Shown piece after piece: positions 34,761 to 43,576 of a DNA stretch of 64,000 nt. Position 1 is the first letter of the stretch. Each line of letters starts with the position of its first letter. The translations under genes and the position numbers were made by a program. The stretch spans positions 1,402,501 through 1,466,500 of the forward strand of contig NZ_CP121694.1 in NCBI RefSeq assembly GCF_035573695.1, given 5' to 3'. The notes beneath the pieces are model-generated. The model was given only the letters and a program-made list of their open reading frames with translations. It had not been told where the DNA came from and did no database searches. This DNA comes from Metallumcola ferriviriculae (GTDB lineage: Bacteria; Bacillota; JADQBR01).

Positions 34761-34997
34761 TTACCCGCCGCCAACCGGTGGGAAAATGCCCACCCTGTCG
34801 CCGTCTTTTAAGGTGGTTTCCTCAAATTGCCGGCGCCCGTTAACCATGATAATTAATGGTAAATCCCGGGTAATATCAAGTTTTTCAATTAATTCTGCTA
34901 CGGTACTGTCTACCGGCAAATCTACTGTCAGAACCCCTTTAGATTCTTTGGGGAACTGGTCTCGTAAGTTAGCAAATACTCTTACTTCAAGTTTCAT
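34761..34997 (-). CDS. MoaD/ThiS-family sulfur carrier for AOR cofactor
   Basis: A 78-residue beta-grasp protein ending in Gly-Gly-Gly, where sulfur carriers are activated as a C-terminal thiocarboxylate. VRVFANLRD near the start and DGDRVGIFPPVGGG at the end match MoaD. Starting from ATG 34997; an upstream TTG at 35006 is possible. It follows the tungsten enzyme gene by a few bases on the same strand, so it probably supplies dithiolene sulfur for its pyranopterin cofactor. No MoaE or MoeB is encoded next to it. Confidence 0.88.
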   Translation of the reverse strand: MKLEVRVFANLRDQFPKESKGVLTVDLPVDSTVAELIEKLDITRDLPLIIMVNGRRQFEETTLKDGDRVGIFPPVGGG

Positions 34998-35011
34998 CAG
35001 ACCCAACCTTC

Positions 35012-36736
35012 CTAGAAGTCAAATACCTGATCTAATTCTTCATTGGGAATGTCAAATACTGCTCCGTGCGGGGTAAGCTCTTCTTTAAAGAATTCCGGCA
35101 GGCGATCATGGGCTTCATTGAGACCCGCCGTAACATTGAAATTTCGCTCATTTTTAAGTACTTCTTTACCCAAGGCGGTGACATCGTCGGTGGTTAGATT
35201 AAAACCATATTGTGCATTAAGCATATCTACAATCCGGTCTAATGCCTTGGGTTCATCCAATACGGAGAAAGCTACAAATAAGCAAAGCCCGGTACTGTCT
35301 ATGGCTGCGGTAGCAATTTGCAAAGTTCTTGATAGATCCACTTGTCCTTCTTTCTTTAGTGGGTCAATGTGTCCGCCAACTTTAAGGATGTTTGCAGTGA
35401 CGCTATATCCGGCGGTATGGTCTGCACCCATGGGCGTGGTAGCATAAGTGACACCAATTCCTTTAACTGCTCTTGGGTCGTAAGCGGGAATACTTTGGTT
35501 TTTCACCACTGGTACTCGCGTAACGCCGAAGGCCTTACCGGTGAAGCCGGCGCCATTGCCGATGATTCGACCCATCTGGGTGCCTTCGCCGATTTGTTCC
35601 AATAGATTTATTGCTCCGTCCGCATCGCCAAATTCCACTACGCCGGCTTCCATGGCGACTCCTACGGTGACTCCCATTTCGATGGTATCTACACCAATGT
35701 CGTCGCAAAGATAATCCATTTTTGCAATCGCATCCAAGTCATCAATGGTACAGTTGGCACCGAATGCCCAGATAGTTTCGTATTCAAAACCAGCGGTAAG
35801 ATATTTACCTTCTTTGTCGTGATAAACTTGCGAGCAGCGAATGACACAACCCCGATGGCACCCATGGGTGGGTTCGCCTTTCCGTTCCTTGATTGTGTCA
35901 TGCATCATTTCTCCACTGATCTTCTCTGCAAAGTCAAAACGTCCGTGTCGGAAGTTCTTTGTGGGTAGACCACCCGCTTCGTTAAGGATATTTATTAAAA
36001 CTGCGGTGCCATACATAGGTAGTCCTTGGCCGCTGACAGGGTGTTCGGTGAGCATTTTGCTGAAATCCCGGGCTGCTTCTTTGAATTTTTCTTTGTTTTT
36101 TATTTCTACTCCTGGTGCATTAATGTCGTCAATCACTATGGCCTTGATACCTTTAGAGCCAAATACGGCGCCGCCGCCGCCTCGGCCTGCATGTCTCACT
36201 GGTCTACCTTCGGGGTCTGCTACGGCCACGGATGCTGCGGTCAGCCTGTATTCACCAGCAGGACCGATACACATCACCCCCACATCTTCGCCATGTTTAG
36301 CTTGTAAGGTTTGGATGGTTTCGTAATTGCGTTTACCGCTAAGTTCATCACCTGGCAGTATCTCCACGCCATCGGTTGATACCTTTAAAGTATAGAAGGT
36401 TTCTTCCTTGGGGAGACCTTCGATAATAATAGCCTTAATGCCTAGTTTTGCTAACTTTTGGGCTGCTGTGCCGCCGGCATTGCTTTCTTTAATACCACCG
36501 GTAAGAGGGCTTTTAAAGCCGACGGACAGGCGGCCAGAACTTGGAGCGCTGGTACCGGATAACAGCCCCGGCGCGATTACTATCTTATTCAAGTGTCCTA
36601 AAGGGTGGCAGGTGGGTTCTACTTCTTCGGCGATAACTGCAGAGGTAAGTGCTCTACCCCCTAAGGTCTGCAGCTTTTCGGGCGTGTCTTCGGAAGTTAC
36701 CTGTTGATTTGACATGTTTACTCTAAAGATTTTCAT
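35012..36736 (-). CDS. aor: Tungsten-dependent aldehyde:ferredoxin oxidoreductase
   Basis: A 574-residue protein. Domain 1 (~1-205) has the AOR pterin-binding pattern (TLGGRALTS, SSGRLSVGFKSPLTGGIKES, RHAGRGGGGAVFGSKGIKAI). The 4Fe-4S ligands are CHRGCVIRC (~295-303) and a fourth Cys in TGLCLF (~480). These enzymes oxidise aldehydes to acids, or reduce acids, with ferredoxin, using W-bispyranopterin; they are oxygen sensitive, which indicates anaerobic life. GGGAGG precedes the ATG. A MoaD-like gene follows on the same strand. Confidence 0.93.
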   Translation of the reverse strand: MKIFRVNMSNQQVTSEDTPEKLQTLGGRALTSAVIAEEVEPTCHPLGHLNKIVIAPGLLSGTSAPSSGRLSVGFKSPLTGGIKESNAGGTAAQKLAKLGIKAIIIEGLPKEETFYTLKVSTDGVEILPGDELSGKRNYETIQTLQAKHGEDVGVMCIGPAGEYRLTAASVAVADPEGRPVRHAGRGGGGAVFGSKGIKAIVIDDINAPGVEIKNKEKFKEAARDFSKMLTEHPVSGQGLPMYGTAVLINILNEAGGLPTKNFRHGRFDFAEKISGEMMHDTIKERKGEPTHGCHRGCVIRCSQVYHDKEGKYLTAGFEYETIWAFGANCTIDDLDAIAKMDYLCDDIGVDTIEMGVTVGVAMEAGVVEFGDADGAINLLEQIGEGTQMGRIIGNGAGFTGKAFGVTRVPVVKNQSIPAYDPRAVKGIGVTYATTPMGADHTAGYSVTANILKVGGHIDPLKKEGQVDLSRTLQIATAAIDSTGLCLFVAFSVLDEPKALDRIVDMLNAQYGFNLTTDDVTALGKEVLKNERNFNVTAGLNEAHDRLPEFFKEELTPHGAVFDIPNEELDQVFDF

Positions 36737-36840
36737 AATGTTTACCTCCCGTTTATTAACTTGTATTAGTATCCAAAGTTTTAGAAAAAAGTATACTAGT
36801 AATGTCAGATAGCCCAGAAGTGCTATGGGGGTTTCTGCAT

Positions 36841-36862
36841 CAAAAAAGACCCTTGCGGGTCC
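36841..36862 (-). terminator. Terminator after second degV
   Basis: On the minus strand GACCC, GCAA, GGGTC (36848-36861) is followed by six T. It isolates degV from the AOR gene. Confidence 0.8.
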
Positions 36863-36877
36863 TTAAGATACTATCAC

Positions 36878-37723
36878 TTATTCGTATTGTACCGCAGCGC
36901 CAATGGTACCCGGGCCGGTATGTACACCTATTACTGGCCCCACTTGGGTAAAGAGAGAGGCCTTAATGCCAAGGGCATTTTCCAAAGAGTCCTTCAGTCG
37001 TGCTGCTGCTTCCGATGCAGCACCGTGTGCCACCGCAAGTTTTACCGGTTTACGGCCGTTGGCTAGCTTTTCAAAACCCTGTTCCAGGGTTTTTAAGGCC
37101 TTATTTTGACTGCGGGCCTTGCCAAAGGGTACATAAATGCCTTCATCATTGACCCTAACAATGGGCTTGATGTTTAGCATTGAACCCAACATACCTGAAA
37201 CTTTGCCGATACGGCCGCCCTTGCTTAAATATTCTAACGTGTTTAAGGTAAACAAGGTCTCCGAGTTTTCCCTCACATAGGAAATTTTATCCATGGTATC
37301 CTTCACATTTAGCCCTTCTTTAATGCATTTCGCGGCTTCCGCTACCATCAAACCAATGCCTAAACTAATTGATTTAGAATCCACAATGTGAATCTTTGCT
37401 TTCAGCTTTTCCTTGGCCAACTGGGCTGAATTAATGGTGCCGCTCAAGCTAGAGGAAAGATGGATGGATATAATTTCTGAATAGTGTTCCAGTAAATCTT
37501 TGTAAAGAGTGGTGAAGTCAGCTGGAGACGGTTGGGAAGAACGGGGTAGTTCCTTACTCTTTTGCAGTTTGTCGTAGAATTCATCCGACTGGATGTCTAC
37601 TCCGTCCAAATATTCTTTGTCGCCAAACAATATGGTCAGGGGCATCACCTGGATATTATCTTTGGCGGCAACCTGTCGAGGAATATCTGCAGTACTGTCG
37701 GTAACCAAGGCAATTTTTCGCAT
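36878..37723 (-). CDS. DegV family fatty-acid binding protein, paralogue 2
   Basis: A 281-residue protein closely similar throughout to the DegV at 19291-20142: VTDSTADIP, SSQPSPADF, SLSGTINSA, KYLSKGGRIGK-like EYLSKGGRIGK and GVHTGPGTIGAAVQYE. It probably carries a different range of fatty acids for a FakA-type kinase not seen here. GAGAAGGAGC precedes ATG and its upstream region shares a 14-base word with the other copy, suggesting a duplication that included the promoter. Confidence 0.92.
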   Translation of the reverse strand: MRKIALVTDSTADIPRQVAAKDNIQVMPLTILFGDKEYLDGVDIQSDEFYDKLQKSKELPRSSQPSPADFTTLYKDLLEHYSEIISIHLSSSLSGTINSAQLAKEKLKAKIHIVDSKSISLGIGLMVAEAAKCIKEGLNVKDTMDKISYVRENSETLFTLNTLEYLSKGGRIGKVSGMLGSMLNIKPIVRVNDEGIYVPFGKARSQNKALKTLEQGFEKLANGRKPVKLAVAHGAASEAAARLKDSLENALGIKASLFTQVGPVIGVHTGPGTIGAAVQYE

Positions 37724-37756
37724 AAAAAAGCTCCTTCTCGAATCTGGTTTATTAGC

Positions 37757-37770
37757 TTATTTATAACATA
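37757..37770 (-). promoter_or_regulatory. Element shared by both degV upstream regions (second site)
   Basis: Minus-strand TATGTTATAAATAA, identical to 20169-20182, 34 bases upstream of the degV start. Confidence 0.4.
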
Positions 37771-37832
37771 CTCGGGCCTAAAAGTACAAATATTTCTTTA
37801 ATTGGCAAATAGTATCCATTATCCATTTTCAC

Positions 37833-37916
37833 GGCAGGGCAGCTAAGGGGTCAGCGCTCACGTAGAGTGAGCGAACGTTGTTCGACTGAAGGCAGCAAAG
37901 CTGTTAAGTCCCTGCC
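37833..37916. other. Cloverleaf-like structured element, not identified
   Basis: GGCAGGG (37833-37839) and CCCTGCC (37910-37916) could form a 7-bp closing stem. Inside lie GCTCAC/GTGAGC (37856-37872), CGAAC/GTTCG (37872-37884) and CAGC/GCTG (37893-37903). The layout resembles a class II tRNA, but U33, a T-loop and a TTCRA motif are missing, so it is not called a tRNA. It sits between divergently read degV and the 3' end of the AEC gene. It could be an RNA, a mobile palindrome or a tRNA relic. Confidence 0.4.
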
Positions 37917-37951
37917 TGCGCCGGGGGGAGTGGTGCCATTTCCCTTAGTGT

Positions 37952-38848
37952 TCAAGTGATTAGATTAAGCAGGATACTTAGAGTGATTATGCTGAGAAGT
38001 GTACTAACAAAGGTGATTGAAGAGACCAGCTGGGGTTCACTATCGTACTGGAGGGCGTACATGGTTGTGATAGCTGCAGAAGGCATGGCCGCTTCCACGA
38101 TCATTACGCTGCCCAATAACGGCTCCACCGGAAGCATTAATACTATCAACCAGGCAATAGCCGGTGATAAGAGAAGGCGAAAGAGTAAAGCCACAGCACT
38201 CTTTTCCCAGTGAAAATTAGCTAACTTAATCTCTGCCAATTGCAATCCCAGTACCAGCATGATGGTAGGTATAGCCGCGTCGCCCACCATTTTAATAGCT
38301 TTAAAGATGTTTGCCGGCAGGGGCAGTGCCCAGTACTGCCAGGCCAGCCCGGCAACGGCGGCATGGACGATGGGCATTTTCAGGACTGACAGCAGGGAAG
38401 TTTTAATATCAGATTTGCCCTTGGCGGCGTAATAGATGCCAAGGGTGCTCATGATAATGGTATGAAAGACCATAATTGCTACCGCATACTGAAAACCCTG
38501 TTCACCGAAGGCAAAAAGAACTATCGGGGCCCCCATGTTGCCGTTATTCATAAAGGCAGAAGATAATATCAATGCGCTGGTGGCTGCAGCATCATAATGC
38601 TTTAAGCGGGCGAACAGTTTTACCAATACAATTAGGGACACGGATAGAAGTGTACCGTAAATGACTATATGCAAATATGTGCTGCCTAATTGGGTCTCAT
38701 AAAAAGTACGAAAAATCAGTGCTGGGGTCATTAGATAAAGTGCGGCTGTAGAAATAGATTTTATATCCAGCTTAAAGGATTTTTGTGCCGTATAGCCCGC
38801 AAGAAACACCAGAAATACCGGTAGTACTACTTGAAACAATATTGACAT
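37952..38848 (-). CDS. AEC (auxin efflux carrier) family transporter
   Basis: A 298-residue membrane protein with ten hydrophobic segments in two halves. NNGNMGAPIVLFAFGEQG (~90-107) is the conserved crossover motif of the first half, and EAAMPSAAITTMYALQY that of the second. Bacterial AEC members export or import carboxylates such as malate or malonate; the substrate here is unknown. GAGGAGC precedes ATG. A hairpin at 38881-38901 separates it from osmC. Confidence 0.88.
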   Translation of the reverse strand: MSILFQVVLPVFLVFLAGYTAQKSFKLDIKSISTAALYLMTPALIFRTFYETQLGSTYLHIVIYGTLLSVSLIVLVKLFARLKHYDAAATSALILSSAFMNNGNMGAPIVLFAFGEQGFQYAVAIMVFHTIIMSTLGIYYAAKGKSDIKTSLLSVLKMPIVHAAVAGLAWQYWALPLPANIFKAIKMVGDAAIPTIMLVLGLQLAEIKLANFHWEKSAVALLFRLLLSPAIAWLIVLMLPVEPLLGSVMIVEAAMPSAAITTMYALQYDSEPQLVSSITFVSTLLSIITLSILLNLIT

Positions 38849-38880
38849 ATTAAGTTGCTCCTCTTCCCAAAACTAATAAC

Positions 38881-38901
38881 CGACCCGGACAGGCCGGGTC
38901 G
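38881..38901 (-). terminator. Hairpin after osmC
   Basis: CGACCCGG and CCGGGTCG (38881-38901) are exact complements around a short loop. The T run on the minus side is weak, so termination may be partial. Confidence 0.55.
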
Positions 38902-38908
38902 AATGAAA

Positions 38909-39322
38909 TCAAGGATTAATCTGATACGAGTATTCAACTGACGCCGTTTTATTAAGCATATGCAGGACACTGCAGTATTTTTCCTGGGTTAAGTCCACAG
39001 CTCGCTTCACCCGGTCTTCAGATAGGTTTTCGCCCCAAACTCGATAAACCATTTTGATTTTGTTATATACTTTAGGATGTTCATCTGCTCGGGCAGCTTC
39101 AATTTCTATTTTAAAATCTGTTACGTCTAAGCGCATTTTTTCAAATATAGACACCACATCTATTCCAGAACATCCACCTAAAGCTACCAATACCACTTCC
39201 ATGGGGGAAGGGCCTTTTGCTTGATATTCTTCATTTAATGTGGGGTCTAGGAGAATTTTATGCCCTGAAGGAGTCTTGCCTTCGAAGGCCATATTACCTT
39301 TCCATTGTACTGTTGTTGTCAA
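38909..39322 (-). CDS. OsmC family peroxiredoxin-like protein
   Basis: A 137-residue protein with the two conserved OsmC cysteines, in LGGCSGIDVV and KYCSVLHML. OsmC/Ohr proteins reduce organic hydroperoxides through this pair. TTG 39322 is preferred since AGAGAGGA lies 8-9 bases upstream; ATG 39331 is too close to it. It overlaps the end of the preceding thiE-like gene by 29 bases, so it is translated with the thiamine operon, an unusual linkage that could relate to protecting sulfur intermediates (speculation). Confidence 0.85.
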   Translation of the reverse strand: MTTTVQWKGNMAFEGKTPSGHKILLDPTLNEEYQAKGPSPMEVVLVALGGCSGIDVVSIFEKMRLDVTDFKIEIEAARADEHPKVYNKIKMVYRVWGENLSEDRVKRAVDLTQEKYCSVLHMLNKTASVEYSYQINP

Positions 39323-39944
39323 GAAGATCATTCCTCTCTGATAGGGGTTTTAAGCGCTGTTTTAGCGCCCCGGCTGCTTGGCCTGGATTAGGGGCTGTTA
39401 AGATATAGGACATTGCTGCGATTCCATCGGCACCTGCTTCCAACAACTCTTCAACATTATCTGGCATTATTCCTCCTATCGCAACCACCGGAATATCCAC
39501 CCTGGCCTTAATTTCTTTTATTAACTGAAGACCTTTAGGAGATAGTCCGGGTTTACTGGCGGTGTGGTAGATATGGCCTGCCAAGAGGTAGTCAGCACCG
39601 TTAGCCGCGGCAAACTCCGCCTCGGAGGCTGAATGTACTGAGACGCCTAACTTCTCTGAGAAGTTACGGCATTCTTGGGTAAACTGAGCAAAATGATGAA
39701 AGCCGTCATGATACCCTGCGGCCCCCGTCTGCTTGGCCACAAGCAAATTGCCGTTGACGATTAAAGGTATGTTTAGTTTACCCAAGCGATACTGTAATAT
39801 TTTTGCCAGCGCTAGTAGTTCTGCGTCCGGCAGGTCTTTTTCTCGCAGTATCACCGCATCAACGCCGCCTGCTGCGGCGTCCAAAATGCAGTCAAGAAAA
39901 TTTCTGTTTTGCACTAACAAGCGGTTGGTCACCAGGTAAAGCAT
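39294..39944 (-). CDS. thiE: Second ThiE/TenI-like protein
   Basis: A 216-residue TIM-barrel protein of the thiamine phosphate synthase superfamily: LREKDL (~33-38), SVHSASEAEFA and AIGGIMPDNVEELLEAGADG. ThiE joins the pyrimidine diphosphate and thiazole phosphate; TenI, a close relative, is a thiazole tautomerase. Since the operon already contains a ThiE domain at 41429-42448, this copy may act as TenI. It starts two bases after thiC ends on the minus strand. Confidence 0.82.
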   Translation of the reverse strand: MLYLVTNRLLVQNRNFLDCILDAAAGGVDAVILREKDLPDAELLALAKILQYRLGKLNIPLIVNGNLLVAKQTGAAGYHDGFHHFAQFTQECRNFSEKLGVSVHSASEAEFAAANGADYLLAGHIYHTASKPGLSPKGLQLIKEIKARVDIPVVAIGGIMPDNVEELLEAGADGIAAMSYILTAPNPGQAAGALKQRLKPLSERNDLLDNNSTMER

Positions 39945-39945
39945 G

Positions 39946-41259
39946 CTAAGTATCTTCCCTAAGAATATTTACATTTTTCCCCTGCATAACCTTATTCATA
40001 TTACGCATAGAGCACATTTTACCGCACATGGTACAGCTGTCTTCATGCTCCGGTGCAGATTCAGCCCGGTAACGGCGAGGCTTTTCAGGGTCGATGGCCA
40101 ACTGAAACATTTTATCCCAGTTTAGTTCCTGCCGGGCCTGACTCATTTGATAGTCCCACTCCTTGGCACCCTTGATACCTTTTGCAATATCCGCTGCATG
40201 GGCGGCAATTTTAGTGGCAATGATACCTTCTTTCATATCATCAAGGGTAGGCAGGCGCAGGTGTTCTGCCGGGGTGACGTAACACAAAAAATCTGCTCCG
40301 TGGCTGGCAGCGATTGCCCCGCCGATGGCGCTGGTGATATGGTCATACCCCGGAGCTACATCGGTAACCACTGGGCCTAATACGTAAAAGGGGGCACCGT
40401 GGCAGAGCTTTTTCTCCAGCAGCATATTGGCCTGGATTTCTTTTAAATCCATGTGGCCAGGACCTTCGATAATTACCTGGACGTTTCTTTTCCACGCTCT
40501 GAGTGCTAGCTCACCTAACACCATCAATTCTTTAACTTGACTGGCATCGGTGGCATCATTAATGCTCCCCGGTCGGCAGGCATCCCCTAAGCTTAGTGTC
40601 ACATCGTATTTTTCACAGATGTCCAGCAGGTCATCAAAGTACTCAAAGAAAGGATTCTCCCGGTTGTTTAATTCCATCCACGCATATAATAATGACCCGC
40701 CCCGGGAGACGATGTGGTTAAGCCGCTTGTTTCTCTTGAACACTTCAACAGTTTCCCTGTTTAGCCCGGCGTGGACGGTCATAAAATCGACGCCGTCTTG
40801 GGCGTGTTTTTCCACTACTTTGAGAAACTCCTCTACAGTAATATCCTGAAGTTCCTTGTCATAAAAGCCTACCGCATCATAGACCGGCACCGTACCAATG
40901 ACCGCCGGGGACATTTCTACCAGCCGCTGTCTAAACTCTTCTGTCTTGCCGAAAGAGCTTAAATCCATGATAGATTCCACCTGCATGGACAGAGCAGTAC
41001 GAACCTTTTCCAGTTCTACTTCAATATTGCAGCAGTCTTTAGAAATACCCAAGTTCACATTAACTTTGGTGCGTAGACCTTGGCCTACGCCGTGGGGGTC
41101 TAGGCTATGGTGATTGATATTTGCGGGGATAGCAATTTTACCTTCTGCTATTAAATCTTTTAGAGCTTCTTTGTTCATGTTTTCTTTTTCGGCCACAATG
41201 GCCATTTGCTTAGTGATAATTCCTTTTCTAGCAGCATCCATTTGAGTAGTATAATGCAT
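39946..41259 (-). CDS. thiC: Phosphomethylpyrimidine synthase ThiC
   Basis: A 437-residue radical-SAM enzyme (short bacterial/archaeal-length form without the long N-terminal extension) that converts aminoimidazole ribotide to HMP-phosphate. Motifs: [37 protein letters not shown] and a C-terminal iron-sulfur site CTMCGKMC, here spaced CX2CX3C. AGGGAGACG precedes ATG. A block of palindromic repeats separates it from the upstream thiD2E gene, which may affect message levels. Confidence 0.95.
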   Translation of the reverse strand: MHYTTQMDAARKGIITKQMAIVAEKENMNKEALKDLIAEGKIAIPANINHHSLDPHGVGQGLRTKVNVNLGISKDCCNIEVELEKVRTALSMQVESIMDLSSFGKTEEFRQRLVEMSPAVIGTVPVYDAVGFYDKELQDITVEEFLKVVEKHAQDGVDFMTVHAGLNRETVEVFKRNKRLNHIVSRGGSLLYAWMELNNRENPFFEYFDDLLDICEKYDVTLSLGDACRPGSINDATDASQVKELMVLGELALRAWKRNVQVIIEGPGHMDLKEIQANMLLEKKLCHGAPFYVLGPVVTDVAPGYDHITSAIGGAIAASHGADFLCYVTPAEHLRLPTLDDMKEGIIATKIAAHAADIAKGIKGAKEWDYQMSQARQELNWDKMFQLAIDPEKPRRYRAESAPEHEDSCTMCGKMCSMRNMNKVMQGKNVNILREDT

Positions 41260-41339
41260 TTCATCGTCTCCCTTATTATGGTCTCACTTCTGAAAAACGT
41301 GATAACGTGGCGCTGACACGGCGTAGCGTCGGTACGCAC

Positions 41340-41430
41340 AGAGGTGTCACTTATTTAACATTGTGGTGCCTGACACCAAGGATACCAAGTGTCACTTATT
41401 GTGGTGCCTGACACCACGTGTCACTTATTT
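41340..41430. repeat. Palindromic repeats, tandem copies 5 and 6
   Basis: Two cores GGTGCCTGACACC (41364-41376 and 41402-41414) alternate with three outer arms GTGTCACTTATT (ending 41356, 41400 and 41430). The family is the same as at 15753. They lie in the 170-base gap between thiD2E and thiC and end inside the last codons of thiD2E, so the repeat has supplied the terminal bases of that gene. Further palindromic bases (GCGCTGACACGGCGTAGCG, ~41310) lie beside them. Confidence 0.85.
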
Positions 41431-42448
41431 ATTCTAGCGCACTGTGAAGGGCAGCCACCTTTTGCTCAATTGAGTGGGCGCCTGCCAGTTCTGATATAAT
41501 GGCGAAACATTTACCGCCGTGCTTTTTTACCTGGGCGATATTTTCTTCCTTGATTCCGCCGATGGCTACATGGGGAATACTGATATTTTCTGCTACCCAT
41601 TCCAGATATTTCAGACCGCCTGATTTTTCTAAGTTTTTCTTGGTGTTAGTGGAGAATATGGGACCAACGCCAATGTAGTCTGCACCGTCTGATACTGCTG
41701 CCTTAGCCTGGTCGGGGTTGTGGGTGGATACCCCTATGATCATATTGCCTGCGATTTGTCGCACTTTTTTTAGCGGTAGATCATCCTGCCCGATGTGTAT
41801 ACCGTCAGCAGTCACTGCCAGGGCAATATCCAAGTCATCGTTGACAATAAAAGTGGTACCAGCTTCTAGTGTCAGGCGGCGTATGGTCTGACACTGGTGA
41901 TATTTTTCCAGCTTGGATTTTTCTTTTTCTCGGTATTGGATGACTGTGATTCCAGCAGCAATCATTTCCTTTGCTAAATCTACATTGGTTTTTCCGGTGG
42001 CAAAAGTCTCACCTGTGATACCGTAGATACCATCAAAGACTACTCTCTTTAAAGGAAAGTTTTTTTCCAGTTGATAAGCGCTGAAGCGGAGAGTTTCGTA
42101 GACTTTGGATTGCTGGTTATATCCCAAGATTTTCAAGTGTTCTTCGATACTTCTAATACCCTCTTGGATACGCTTAAAATTTCCTGTCACTAAATCACTG
42201 ATATTTCCTTTATTGTCCCAGGTGGTGGCAGCAGATACACTTAATCCTATATCCCCGGCAGCATTCCGATAATTTGCCAGGCGGGGATGGCTAAAACTCT
42301 TGCGTATCCGGTGTCGCAGTTCTCTCAGGGAATTAGTGGTGTCAGGATTTTCAATAATAAACCGGGAGATATCCTCTAAAACTCTAACACCTTCCGCTAC
42401 CCTGTTGATATTGGCATCAATAATTCGGTAATAATTCAGTTTACACAC
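41429..42448 (-). CDS. ThiD2-ThiE fusion: HMP-P kinase / thiamine phosphate synthase
   Basis: A 339-residue two-domain protein. The helical N-terminal part (~1-130; DANINRVAEGVRVLEDISRF, LRELRHRIRKSF) matches the ThiD2 family, a single-function HMP-phosphate kinase. The C-terminal part (~135-339) is ThiE, with QYREKEK, VNDDLDIALAV, GQDDLPL, GVSTH and GIGGIKEEN-like AIGGIKEEN. It phosphorylates HMP-P and couples it with thiazole phosphate. No separate thiD is seen in the operon. The start follows GAGGTG. Its last codons overlap the repeat block. Confidence 0.88.
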   Translation of the reverse strand: MCKLNYYRIIDANINRVAEGVRVLEDISRFIIENPDTTNSLRELRHRIRKSFSHPRLANYRNAAGDIGLSVSAATTWDNKGNISDLVTGNFKRIQEGIRSIEEHLKILGYNQQSKVYETLRFSAYQLEKNFPLKRVVFDGIYGITGETFATGKTNVDLAKEMIAAGITVIQYREKEKSKLEKYHQCQTIRRLTLEAGTTFIVNDDLDIALAVTADGIHIGQDDLPLKKVRQIAGNMIIGVSTHNPDQAKAAVSDGADYIGVGPIFSTNTKKNLEKSGGLKYLEWVAENISIPHVAIGGIKEENIAQVKKHGGKCFAIISELAGAHSIEQKVAALHSALE

Positions 42449-42472
42449 CTCGCTTAATTCGGCTAGGTTTTA

Positions 42473-43576
42473 CTAAAAACTCATCCAATCCTTAGAAACG
42501 GGTTGATAACCCTTGGCCAGTATGGCTTGTTTCATTTTTGCAACATTTCTATTATCAGCTATTTCAAACTGTCCTTCACCCTTATCTTCGGAACTATGTC
42601 CGCCTACTTCCGTGCTTACCCCGGCGGACATTTTAGTAACGCCCAGAGGTATTAAATGGTCTCGGTATTCCTGCCGTTCCCTGGTGGAAATGGTTATACC
42701 GGTGTAGGGAAGAAAGATGCGCAGGGCAAGCATAATTTGTACCAAGCTTTTATCATTGACCGGGAAGATATCTTGGAAAGTTCCCGCATGAGGACGGATG
42801 CGGGGCAGTGAGACACTTACTGCTACATCGGGATATTTATTTTGTAGGTAATCGGCATGGAGGCCGGTGAAAAAGGCTTCTTTACACCACTCATTTAATC
42901 CCAGCAGTGCCCCGATATTTACCGAGCGTATTTTTGCCCGGCATGCTCGTTCCGGAGCATCTAGTCTAAAGCTGTAGTTTCGTTTGGGTCCCGCCAGGTG
43001 TACCTTATCGTAGATACCTTCGTCGTACACTTCTTGATAGACGGTTAAACTATCCACACCGGCATCGATTACCTGGCTGTATTCCTGTTCTGTTAGAGGA
43101 TAGATTTCGATGCCCACGGAGTGGAAATGTTTTTTTAATATCCCGGCAGCCTTTGCTATGTAGGAAACCGGTGATTGAGCTGGGGACTCTCCTGTTAAAA
43201 AGAGGATATGTCTTAATCCAGTAGCGGCAATGGCTTTGGCTTCCTGTTCTATTTCTTCCGCGGTGAGTTTTTTTCTTTTAATACGGTTGCCTACATTAAA
43301 ACCACAGTAAGCACATTTATTGATACAATGGTTAGCAATGTACATGGGTGTAAATAGGAGAATTGCCTTGCCGAAATGCTGCAGGGAAAGCTTTTGTGCC
43401 TTCTCTGCCATGGATTCCAGGTGCTTCTCCGCCTGAGGAGAGAGTAGTGATAAAAAGTCATAGGCATTTATTTTATCCTTGGCGAGTATCCGCTCAATAT
43501 CTGTTGTTGTGATACTACTGAAGAAAGAATTAAAATCAAAGTCCTTGTGTGCCAAATAATATTGATAAAAGCTCAT
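42473..43576 (-). CDS. thiH: Tyrosine lyase ThiH (2-iminoacetate synthase)
   Basis: A 367-residue radical-SAM enzyme with the cluster motif CINKCAYC (CX3CX2C, ~83-90) and ThiH motifs GESPAQSPVSYI and SVSLPRIRPHAG. It splits tyrosine into p-cresol and dehydroglycine for thiazole formation, the anaerobic route (aerobes use ThiO). It overlaps the thiG stop by one base and works with ThiG. Confidence 0.95.
   Translation of the reverse strand: MSFYQYYLAHKDFDFNSFFSSITTTDIERILAKDKINAYDFLSLLSPQAEKHLESMAEKAQKLSLQHFGKAILLFTPMYIANHCINKCAYCGFNVGNRIKRKKLTAEEIEQEAKAIAATGLRHILFLTGESPAQSPVSYIAKAAGILKKHFHSVGIEIYPLTEQEYSQVIDAGVDSLTVYQEVYDEGIYDKVHLAGPKRNYSFRLDAPERACRAKIRSVNIGALLGLNEWCKEAFFTGLHADYLQNKYPDVAVSVSLPRIRPHAGTFQDIFPVNDKSLVQIMLALRIFLPYTGITISTRERQEYRDHLIPLGVTKMSAGVSTEVGGHSSEDKGEGQFEIADNRNVAKMKQAILAKGYQPVSKDWMSF

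Noticed and set aside
35841-36326. 161-residue ORF opposite the AOR gene
   Set aside because: It is the shadow of a strongly conserved enzyme gene; composition and motifs are not protein-like.
37833-37916. tRNA gene
   Set aside because: U33 and a T-loop TTCRA motif are missing and the T-arm cannot form, although the closing stem and some arms look tRNA-like.
4420-41430. CRISPR array from the GGTGCCTGACACC repeats
   Set aside because: The copies are far apart, palindromic, in few numbers and without regular spacers or cas genes.
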